From Candidatus Desulfacyla euxinica (GTDB lineage Bacteria > Desulfobacterota > DSM-4660 > Desulfatiglandales > Desulfatiglandaceae): a stretch of 32,034 bases of DNA. Below the pieces are notes generated by a model that saw only the letters and a list, made by a program, of their open reading frames with translations, did no database searches and had not been told where the DNA came from. The stretch lies in assembly GCA_014382715.1 (NCBI GenBank), contig JACNJD010000205.1, positions 1-32,034 on the forward strand, read 5' to 3'. Positions within the stretch are counted from its first letter, which is position 1; every line of letters begins with the position of its first letter. Shown one piece after another: positions 20,123 to 28,014 of the stretch. The position numbers were made by a program, and so were the translations under genes.

Positions 20123-21931
20123 TTAACCTTCAATTTTTTTGAACCCTGAACCCCTGAACCTGTGAACCATTATAATAAACAAAAGCGATGCGCACAGAAA
20201 ATTAGCCAGCCCAAAGAGGATAGGTGTTATGGCCAAAACCATTATAAAAAGAATGGTCGCAACACCCAACAATGAATAAGTGAATTTTTTATCCCTTTTC
20301 CTTTCTGCCAGGACATAGATTAGAGAGAGCAATATGCAGGTCATTATGGTTTCAACCAAAAGAAAAAGGAGGCTTTCCAGATTTACCACAGAAAACCATT
20401 TCCTGCCGGTGGGCCAGGACCATTCATCGTTGATCTCAATGTGAAAATATCCATTTACTATCTGGTTGATTGCGTTGGCAAAGAGAAAAACACCGGGCAT
20501 GCCGTATGAATCCTTGTTGGCATGGGGTGTAAAATCCGTGGGGCTGAAGGGAACCTTGAAGAAATCAGTGTCCTTCATCCAGAGACCGATCAGGACAATC
20601 TTGCCTGAAAAAAGGTTTTTGTCGGCCACGCCATTATATACTTCATGATATGGAACCCTGACAAAGGGCGTTCTTGAAAAGGCCAACCATAGACGTCTTG
20701 GGATTGTCTTACCGATCAGGCGTACACCCCCATCTTCTAATGTGGGATTTAGCCTCAGTTTTTTTGCTAATGTCTGTACAAAAAAACTCGGTTTCCCCAT
20801 TTTGACTCCTGACAGATCAAGTTTATCCCATGACATCAAATAGGTCACTTCATTGATCCACGTCAGGTCTCTGTAGACTGAAATATAGCCCCAGTCAGCC
20901 TCGCTATAGATCCCTTGGTCCTGCGCATTTCGAAATTGTCCCAAAACAACGGGGAAGTCTTTTTTTTCTGCCCATTTCAGGCTTTTGATAAATTCCTTTG
21001 TGGCCTGTTTTGTCGGGTCATCATAGGCCGGTGAAAACCAGAAATCAAAACCCACAACACCCGCCCCCATTTTGTAGAGATTCTTGATTACTTTCGAGTG
21101 ATATCTCCGCCACAGCTTAGGGTCCTTCGCAAATGAGGGGACGTCATTTTTGCCATTCTTTACAATCATTTTTTTGTTTTCATCCTTTTCAATGGTAACC
21201 ACAGTCACATCCATTGAATTGGACAAAAGGGTGAGCCGGCACTGCCATATCTTTGTTAACAGGTTTATCTTCAGGTGGTTTATCAGCGGCATAATAACAA
21301 TCATTAAGAAACAGGTAATAATAATGCTTTTTAACAAACCTTTTTTGGTTCTTGGACGGGCAGGCTGTTTACGCGGCCCTCTTTTTTTATCGGCTCCCTT
21401 TGCGATGTCTTCATCCCGCCACAATAATCGATAGGCCCTTACGGGTTCAGCGATGTTTTTTACGTTTTGTTCCCCCATGAAATCGTATCTCAGAGCAAGT
21501 TTTCTCTTGACCTGGTCGTACACGGTACCGGAAATACAGATACCTCCGGGATCGCCTAAGCTCTCTAATCGGGCAGCGATATTTACCCCGTCACCGTAGA
21601 TCTCTTCTCCTTCAATAATCACATCCCCGATGTTGATTCCGATACGAAACATCATCTTACGCTGGTCGGGCAACTCTGAATTTTCTGACTCTAACGCCTC
21701 CTGGATTTTTATTGCACATTGCACAGCATTCACTGCGCTGGAAAATTCAGCCAAAACATTATCGCCAGGAGCGTCCACCACTCGCCCCCTGTGTCTCTGG
21801 ATGAGTGTGTACATCACCTCCCGGTAGGCTGTTATTGTCCTGACAGTGGCCTCCTCATCGTCGCCCATGAGCCGGCTATAGCCCTTTACGTCAGCACTTA
21901 AAATAGCAGCGAGTTTACGTTGGAGATCCAT
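20123..21931 (-). CDS. Class III adenylate/guanylate cyclase with C-terminal CHASE2 domain and transmembrane helices
   Basis: N-terminal MDLQRKLAAILSADVKGYSRLMGDDEEATV...PGDNVLAEF...GDGVNIAARLE; later CHASE2-like GAGVVGFDFWFS...FSGKIVLIGLWMKDTDFFKVPFSPTDF...MPGVFLFANAINQIVNG. Confidence 0.9.
   Translation of the reverse strand: MDLQRKLAAILSADVKGYSRLMGDDEEATVRTITAYREVMYTLIQRHRGRVVDAPGDNVLAEFSSAVNAVQCAIKIQEALESENSELPDQRKMMFRIGINIGDVIIEGEEIYGDGVNIAARLESLGDPGGICISGTVYDQVKRKLALRYDFMGEQNVKNIAEPVRAYRLLWRDEDIAKGADKKRGPRKQPARPRTKKGLLKSIIITCFLMIVIMPLINHLKINLLTKIWQCRLTLLSNSMDVTVVTIEKDENKKMIVKNGKNDVPSFAKDPKLWRRYHSKVIKNLYKMGAGVVGFDFWFSPAYDDPTKQATKEFIKSLKWAEKKDFPVVLGQFRNAQDQGIYSEADWGYISVYRDLTWINEVTYLMSWDKLDLSGVKMGKPSFFVQTLAKKLRLNPTLEDGGVRLIGKTIPRRLWLAFSRTPFVRVPYHEVYNGVADKNLFSGKIVLIGLWMKDTDFFKVPFSPTDFTPHANKDSYGMPGVFLFANAINQIVNGYFHIEINDEWSWPTGRKWFSVVNLESLLFLLVETIMTCILLSLIYVLAERKRDKKFTYSLLGVATILFIMVLAITPILFGLANFLCASLLFIIMVHRFRGSGFKKIEG
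20141..20168. repeat. GAACCCT-type short repeat overlapping the 3' end of the cyclase gene
   Basis: gaaccctgaacccctgaacctgtgaacc. Confidence 0.6.
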
Positions 21932-22217
21932 ATGCCGTTCCGTTAACAGTTAACAAAAAACCCATTTGTTTAATTTTGACATAAATACAGTTTAAAATCA
22001 ATCAACGTCTTATGCGCTTCAGACACTGCAGGGTCATTTCCGACAAGGCCCTGGCCATCGGAGGGGGCGTGCTGGAAGCGGTTTTGATGGCGATCAACCG
22101 GATGGATTCCGGCACGGGATATCACCATTCCTTCATTGTGGTTAACTAAAAAGAGCGATTTCCCTTGACTTACGCTTAATTTGCAATAAAATGCCCAATA
22201 ATTACCCTTAATTAAAC

Positions 22218-22234
22218 CACGGGCTATGCCCGTG
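22218..22234. repeat. Hairpin CACGGGC-TAT-GCCCGTG, IS200/IS605- or REP-like
   Basis: 7-bp perfect stem preceded by AAAC; shares GCTATGC centre with the hairpin at 22487. Confidence 0.5.
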
Positions 22235-22460
22235 CGACTCCAAAAGGTTCGACCGTTCCGGCGTGAATGATTTGCCCCCGCATAAAAAGAGCAGATTTGA
22301 GATACAGCGCAGGGCATTTCGTCAAAGCTATTCACGAAGCACCAGATACTAAAATGCTGGATATCGGAGATCATTGGGATTTTAGCATGCCATCTGTTTC
22401 GATTACCTTAGAGCAGAAGATTTTGACACCACTCACTGCTCACGAAATTGCGATGCTTTT

Positions 22461-22479
22461 AGCCCCCTTCGAGGGGGCT
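22461..22479. repeat. Hairpin AGCCCCCT-TCG-AGGGGGCT
   Basis: 8-bp perfect stem. Confidence 0.6.
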
Positions 22480-22486
22480 TCCTCAA

Positions 22487-22507
22487 ACCACCTGCTATGC
22501 AGGTGGT
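22487..22507. repeat. Hairpin ACCACCTGC-TAT-GCAGGTGGT
   Basis: 9-bp perfect stem; same GCTATGC centre as 22218-22234. Confidence 0.6.
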
Positions 22508-22520
22508 AGGTGATTAAACC

Positions 22521-22548
22521 ATCAGCTATCAGCTATCAGCTATCAGCC
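22521..22548. repeat. Tandem heptamer ATCAGCT x4 (last unit ATCAGCC)
   Basis: atcagctatcagctatcagctatcagcc. Confidence 0.95.
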
Positions 22549-22720
22549 ATGAACCTTATTCCCATGGAGCACCCTCTCAAACTCTGCCCTATCGTCTCCT
22601 GACAGGAGCTTGTTTTCCTGTTGGGAGCGAAATCTTCATTACAAATCCAGAACCTTAAACCCTAAACCTTATGCCTTGGGCCTTGTGCCCTGCACCTATT
22701 ACATACCCCACATGCTATTT

Positions 22721-22839
22721 TATACAGTTTTCTGTTTAACATTCAAATTGTGGAGTTAAACAGAAAGAAAAAACGTGAAATTGACGGTTTTTTCCTAATA
22801 TTTTTTTAAATTTTGGATACTAAACAGAAAACTATACAA
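22721..22839. repeat. Three copies of TAAACAGAAA-type motif, outer two as an inverted pair
   Basis: tatacagttttctgttta (22721-22738), gttaaacagaaag (about 22755-22767), taaacagaaaactatacaa (22821-22839). Confidence 0.7.
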
Positions 22840-22867
22840 TCACTGGTTGACGTGCCTCCGGCGCGTC

Positions 22868-23022
22868 AATGCGGAGTTGAGCGGAGCAAGGCTTCGCCAC
22901 GCCCGACTGGCCGTCACGCCTACGGCGCGACAACCAGTCGTTCGAGTCGGACCTTTTTTCCAGCATAATCAGTCCGCTTCGCGGCCTATTATGCCGGAAA
23001 AAACGCCGCTCAACTCCGCATT
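22868..23022. repeat. 17-bp perfect inverted repeat enclosing nested hairpins, possibly attC-like or structured RNA
   Basis: AATGCGGAGTTGAGCGG (22868-22884) and CCGCTCAACTCCGCATT (23006-23022); inner TTTTTTCCaGCATAAT/ATTATGCcGGAAAAAA with CCGC-TTCG-GCGG-like tip. Confidence 0.85.
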
Positions 23023-23046
23023 ATGCCTTGAGGAAATAGGTAAACA

Positions 23047-23910
23047 ATGAGCATACAACTTTCGTTGGCTGAGCAGCTTTCTTTCACAACAGTTCGCATT
23101 GAATGTATGTTACACGATGGAAGTTCATCAGTTGGAACTGGTTTCTTCTTTAAATTTGTTACTGAGTCAGACAAAACAATACTTACAATTATTACAAATA
23201 AGCATGTAATTGAGGGGGCATCAAAAGCAGTCTTTTATCTTACTAAAAAAGGGGCTTCTGGTGAACCAAAGTTTGGCGAATATAATTTTTTTGAAATGTT
23301 TGATTTCCAGAATTGGATCTTGCACCCTGATGCCAATGTTGATCTATGCGCCCTTTCAGTTTCAAACTTATTTAACCGCCTCTATAATCAAGGCCAAGAC
23401 TTTTTCTGGCGTGCTTTTGACAAAAATATCATACCTAATCACCAAGATGTAACTCTATTATCAGCTTTAGAAGATATAGTGATGGTTGGGTATCCTATCG
23501 GTTTATGGGATTCTAAAAACAATATGCCGATTTTTAGAAAAGGCATTACAGCAACACATCCAAAACTTGATTATAATAATAAAAACGAATTCTTAATTGA
23601 TGCCGCATGCTTTCCAGGCTCAAGCGGCTCACCAGTTCTTTTATATAAACGGGGACTACCTATAGAGGCCGGGCCAGGGATAAAAATCAGTGGAATAAAT
23701 GGTAAATTGTTATTATTAGGTGTATTATATGCTGGCCCACAATTGGCAGTAAATGGAAAAATTCATTCTGTCCCCATACCAACTAAAACAATATCTATAG
23801 CAACTTCAAGGATTATGATAAATTTAGGATACGTAATAAAATGGAATAGAATTTTAGAACTTGAACAACTTATAATAGATAGTGTTCCAAAAGCCGATCA
23901 TAACCAATAA
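23047..23910 (+). CDS. Trypsin-like serine protease
   Basis: GTGFFFKF, His in TIITNKHVIEGA, Asp in HPDANVDLCAL, Ser in CFPGSSGSPVLLY. Confidence 0.88.
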   Translation: MSIQLSLAEQLSFTTVRIECMLHDGSSSVGTGFFFKFVTESDKTILTIITNKHVIEGASKAVFYLTKKGASGEPKFGEYNFFEMFDFQNWILHPDANVDLCALSVSNLFNRLYNQGQDFFWRAFDKNIIPNHQDVTLLSALEDIVMVGYPIGLWDSKNNMPIFRKGITATHPKLDYNNKNEFLIDAACFPGSSGSPVLLYKRGLPIEAGPGIKISGINGKLLLLGVLYAGPQLAVNGKIHSVPIPTKTISIATSRIMINLGYVIKWNRILELEQLIIDSVPKADHNQ

Positions 23911-24068
23911 ATCAAGCCGACGCAAAAAAACAGACGTGAAATGGGGGCGATCTGAGGTTGAAATCATGGTTGGGTTTCCGAAAAAACATCGCTGTGAACT
24001 GTACTGGCCTCGTAACGGAAGGCGTTTATCCGGGTGAATAAGAACACGAAGAAAGGGTTTCCAAAAAG

Positions 24069-24281
24069 ATGAACCCCAACCCCGAAAAGATGATCGAGTA
24101 TATCCAGGCCCTTGAAGCGGCCAATAAGCAGCTCGTAATTTCCCTCAAACGATGCCTTGAATTGTTGGCAAATGTCCCGCCCGAAGTGGCAGACAAAGAC
24201 AAATGGAAAAGCATGCTTGATGATTTCAATAAGATCGTCAAGATTGGTGAGAAGGTAACCATGAATAGGACACTGCATTAG
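24069..24281 (+). CDS. Small hypothetical protein (70 aa, helical)
   Basis: Intact short ORF, MNPNPEKMIEYIQALEAANKQL...; protein-like composition. Confidence 0.45.
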   Translation: MNPNPEKMIEYIQALEAANKQLVISLKRCLELLANVPPEVADKDKWKSMLDDFNKIVKIGEKVTMNRTLH

Positions 24282-24317
24282 GGACCTTTCTATGGCTGAA
24301 AAGTTAGACGTAAAGGC

Positions 24318-24423
24318 GTCATAAAGGGGTCAACAGGAGGCTTGACCCCCACAAGAAAAACATTGAAGCCATGAAGTTTGAATTAAGCAAGGGTCAAGAG
24401 TAGATTTGACCCCTTTTCATGAC
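24318..24423. repeat. REP/RAYT-like bipartite element, two GGGGTCAA hairpins
   Basis: GTCATaAAGGGGTCAA ... TTGACCCCTTttcATGAC outer pair; hairpins GGGGTCAA-caggaggc-TTGACCCC and GGGTCAA-gagtagat-TTGACCC. Confidence 0.7.
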
Positions 24424-24545
24424 CTTTCTGATTGAAATTGCGCTCTTATGTTGTGAGTCTGGTTATGTTGTGTGTATTTAGATCCCTCCATATAATTCTC
24501 CAGATTCCTTTTGTAAGGAATCCTTTTAATTCCTTTTATTCCATA

Positions 24546-24953
24546 TTATTTTTCAGATTCCATTCGTTTAGCCTCCGACAAAAACCAGTCTGCAGAGTCC
24601 TGGTCAAAGCCCTCATTTGACATTGCAAAACGGTAGGCCTTTCGATAGTAGTCTGCCGCCTTTCCTTTTTCTCTACGGGCTTCATAGACCATAGCCAACC
24701 GATTAAACCCATCGATCTGGTCGGGATATTCGGTGAGAAGTTCCCGGGATACGGCTTCCGCTTCATCTAATTTGTTCTGCTTTATGAGATCTACGACGCT
24801 ATTTGACAGTTGATCAAGCTCTGTGTAGACAGGGATGAATCGCTGTTTTTTGACGGAAGAGGGCCTTTTCACTTTTTGTGGTGACAGACAACATTTTTTA
24901 TACTTTTTACCACTGCCGCAAGAACATGGTGCATTTCGACCTATTTTAACCAT
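24546..24953 (-). CDS. SEC-C motif, TPR-like protein
   Basis: MVKIGRNAPCSCGSGKKYKKCCLSPQ; C-terminal TPR-like helices. Confidence 0.9.
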   Translation of the reverse strand: MVKIGRNAPCSCGSGKKYKKCCLSPQKVKRPSSVKKQRFIPVYTELDQLSNSVVDLIKQNKLDEAEAVSRELLTEYPDQIDGFNRLAMVYEARREKGKAADYYRKAYRFAMSNEGFDQDSADWFLSEAKRMESEK

Positions 24954-24998
24954 AATCCAATGCTCTCATAATTTTGTGTTTGGGGCAATGGCTTTATC

Positions 24999-25610
24999 AT
25001 GCAGCTGCGATTTGCCACGGATTTATCCGCCGAGGAATACGTTCGCAGGGAAGCCTGGAAAGAGGCAAAACTTGATAACTGCCCTATCCACCCGGAAGGA
25101 GGGTGTGGATTCAGGAAAAATGGCACTTACAGCAGAAAGTATCCGGAAGGTACAAAAATAGCGAGGTGGCACTGCCGAATAGGGCATCAGACGTTCAGTT
25201 TTCTTCCCGATTGTTTGTCTGCACGTTTACCCGGTACGTTGAAGGAAGTCGAAAACGTCATAGAAGAAGTCCAAAAATCGCCCTCGCAAGAGAAAGCCGC
25301 TAAAGAGATTCGCATCGATATCTTTCTCCCAGGTGCTCTTCGATGGATTAGACGCAGGATACTTCCAATCCGAATAGCGTTAACGATGTTGATCGAGCTT
25401 ATTCCTTCAATGTTTTCGGTTTGCGACCCTACCTTGTCATCCTTTCGTTGCGCACTTTGCGTTACAGATGTTCTTCCTGAGCTTCGTCAACATGCCTCTC
25501 CATTTCTACATATCCTGCCACCTCCTTTAGGCTTTTTTTCCCGCCCCGGATCAAAAAAAACAAAAAATAATCGTTTTCAACACGAGACGGGGAGTGACCC
25601 ACCTCTTTAA
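24999..25610 (+). CDS. Zinc-ribbon-like protein associated with recombinase element
   Basis: NCPIHPEGGCGFRKNGTYSRKYPEGTKIARWHCRIGHQTFSFLPD: CP..(H)PEGGC and WHC..GH putative zinc ligands; upstream of the recombinase genes. Confidence 0.7.
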   Translation: MQLRFATDLSAEEYVRREAWKEAKLDNCPIHPEGGCGFRKNGTYSRKYPEGTKIARWHCRIGHQTFSFLPDCLSARLPGTLKEVENVIEEVQKSPSQEKAAKEIRIDIFLPGALRWIRRRILPIRIALTMLIELIPSMFSVCDPTLSSFRCALCVTDVLPELRQHASPFLHILPPPLGFFSRPGSKKTKNNRFQHETGSDPPL

Positions 25611-25748
25611 AGGTCTTAAATTGTCTCCACGGGGAGGAATCAGCATGAAAGACACAGAAAAGCGGTTCGTGATGGTTGGTTTCAGGTTGCTTGCTGGATT
25701 CGTGCGTCTTCCTGCCATCCCCAAAACCAGAGTATAACCAGAAAGGAG

Positions 25749-26147
25749 TTGATCATGATCAAGAAAAAGATCCTTGTCCCCAACCGGATCAGACGCATTG
25801 AGGGAGGGTTTAGCTTTATCCCCCACCGCTTCCTGACCGATGGTTTTTTAGCCTCCTTGAGCCAGACAGAAATCCTTCTCTACCTTTTCCTTATCATAGT
25901 CTCAGATCGAAACGGCCTTTCCTTTTATTCCTACGACGTCATCTGCACCTCGCTGCAAATCACCGTGGACGATTATGTCGAAGCCAGAGACGCTTTGATC
26001 CGTAAGGATCTGATCGTCTTTGACGGCACCCTCTTTCAGGTGCTCGATCTACCTAAGGAGCCCATTCAAGAGAACGCCGGGAAGCCCCAACGTCATGGAC
26101 GATTGAAGATAAAGGACCTTGTCGAGCAATCCATTGGGGGGATTTGA
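25749..26147 (+). CDS. Small HTH-like protein, translationally coupled to ritA
   Basis: Stop at 26145-26147 directly before GTG at 26149; FLASLSQTEILLYLFLIIVSDRNGLSFYSYDVICTSLQITVDDYVEARDALIRKDLI has winged-helix-like layout. Confidence 0.7.
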   Translation: MIMIKKKILVPNRIRRIEGGFSFIPHRFLTDGFLASLSQTEILLYLFLIIVSDRNGLSFYSYDVICTSLQITVDDYVEARDALIRKDLIVFDGTLFQVLDLPKEPIQENAGKPQRHGRLKIKDLVEQSIGGI

Positions 26148-26148
26148 A

Positions 26149-27327
26149 GTGGGCAATGTGGATATCACGCGATTGACCAAGGCCATTGTTGATTACCTCG
26201 GTTGGCTCAACTCTACGGGAAACTCAATAAGGCTCAGGGAACGCTACGATCAGATTCTGATCGAATTTCTCATTTTCGCACTCCGGAAAGAAATTGTCTG
26301 GGAAAATATGTTTTCGTTGGACACTCTCAGGATGTTCGGAAAACATTCTGCCGGCCTTACCGGTGCAATTGATGTGCTTACAGGCTTTTCGGGTTATCTC
26401 TATGAAGAAGGCACCATCCCGGAGCCGCTTGAGGTTCCACACAACCGAGTCCTCCTGCCCGACATTTGCGAAAAATACCTGCTCTACTTACAGCAAGGAA
26501 AAGCCGTTTCCAAAATCCTTGTCAGATCATCAAGAAGGGTGCTGGCCCCTCTAAATGAGTATCTTGAACAGCGCAACATTGGTCTGACAAGTCTTAAGAT
26601 CCAGCACATCGATGATTTTCTGTCGGAGTTCAATAAACCATTTTGCAATGTCACCCGCGGCATTTATCGAAGCCAGATACGGAGTTTCCTGAAGTACCTC
26701 CGCGATGAAAAGGTGATTAAAAAAGATATTGCCCATCTGCTGGTGGGACCCCGCATGTTCAGTGAGCCGAAACCTCCCAGATTTTTACGGCCAGAGGAAG
26801 TGAAAAAACTCTTTGGCAACATCACCCTGGACACGCCTGTAAAGATTCGAACCTACGCCATGCTGCTCCTGTCTTACTCTTTAGGACTGCGACCCATTGA
26901 GGTCAAGCAGATTACCCTCGATGACATCTCCTTTCAAAGAGCAGAGCTTACCATTTCAAAAAGAAAGGCCAATAATCCCGTTGTCATGCCACTGCCAGAA
27001 AAAACCCTGAAAGCCATCGCCTTGTATGTCCATAAAGTCAGGCCCGAGAGTCCCTACAGAGAACTTTTTCTGACCTTTCATAAACCATACAGGCCCGTTT
27101 GTACAACTGTGGTGAGCCATCACATCTCGAAGACAATGAAAGCGGTAGGACTCTCTGCTTCAGCCTACTGGTTGCGGCATACCTACGCACAGAGTTTACT
27201 CCGCATGGGCCATTCCATATACGACATCAAAGAGATGATGGGTCATCAGAGCATCCGATCCACCCAGCGATATCTTCACGTCAACATAGAACATATGCGA
27301 AAGGTCTTATTTGATGAAACCCTTTGA
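26149..27327 (+). CDS. Tyrosine recombinase, RitA-like
   Basis: Arm domain plus catalytic SLGLRPIEV, SKRKANN, YWLRHTYAQ, MGHQSIRSTQRYLHV. Confidence 0.93.
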   Translation: MGNVDITRLTKAIVDYLGWLNSTGNSIRLRERYDQILIEFLIFALRKEIVWENMFSLDTLRMFGKHSAGLTGAIDVLTGFSGYLYEEGTIPEPLEVPHNRVLLPDICEKYLLYLQQGKAVSKILVRSSRRVLAPLNEYLEQRNIGLTSLKIQHIDDFLSEFNKPFCNVTRGIYRSQIRSFLKYLRDEKVIKKDIAHLLVGPRMFSEPKPPRFLRPEEVKKLFGNITLDTPVKIRTYAMLLLSYSLGLRPIEVKQITLDDISFQRAELTISKRKANNPVVMPLPEKTLKAIALYVHKVRPESPYRELFLTFHKPYRPVCTTVVSHHISKTMKAVGLSASAYWLRHTYAQSLLRMGHSIYDIKEMMGHQSIRSTQRYLHVNIEHMRKVLFDETL

Positions 27328-27972
27328 AAGCATCATGGCCTCTCAAATCGAGGCATATCTTTCTTACCGAAAAAGTTTGGGCTATCGTTCCATGCCTGCC
27401 AGATACCATCTCCTTACTTTTGATAGTTATCTGGTAGACACCAACGCTGATTGGGACACTTTCCATCCGCCCTTTTTCCTTGAAATGAGGAGCCGGATCC
27501 CTTTGGAATCCCGGACCGTCAACGGTATCCTTTCCGCGGTTCGAGCTTTGTTCCGTTTCCTCGTTCGTCGGGGAGAACTGACGCACAATCCTCTGAAGGA
27601 TGTTCCGCCTCTCAAGGAAAACACCATCGTGCCCTTTGTATTCTCTCCTGAACAGGTGGATCAGTTGCTGGATGTGATTAGAAGCAGAATCCGAAAAAAC
27701 GAAAACTTCTTTTTGACAGACCTGGCCATCTATCTGGTTGTGCTGTTGATGGCCCGCTGCGGCATGAGGATCTCAGAGCCTGTCAGGCTTTTACGGCGCC
27801 ATTACCGACGGGATGATGCCACCATTTTTATCGAAAAGACCAAGTTCGGTAAAGACAGGCTTATCCCGCTTCAAAAGGACGTCTCAACACAGATTGGAAA
27901 CTATCTGTCTGTCCGTGAAACGCTCCGCCCCCATGACGACAACCCCTATCTTTTGGCCGGTAGAAAACAAAA

Positions 27973-27978
27973 GCATCT
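27973..27978. repeat. Target site duplication, left copy GCATCT
   Basis: Same 6-mer at 30431-30436 flanking the IS TIRs. Confidence 0.85.
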
Positions 27979-28014
27979 TGGGAGCATTACCAGTTTGTTA
28001 ACAAAAATAGATGA

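Noticed and set aside
22521-22548. CRISPR-like repeats
   Set aside because: The units are 7 bp and contiguous with no spacers; no cas genes in the window.
23047-23910. Trypsin-like protease as part of a defence system
   Set aside because: No nuclease, sensor or partner gene is adjacent; evidence is only the isolated protease.
27813-28001. Matching ...LGALPVC endings of ORFs at 27813-28001 (+) and 30408-30611 (-) as a repeated peptide
   Set aside because: Explained by both ORFs reading into the two IS terminal inverted repeats and the duplicated target site.
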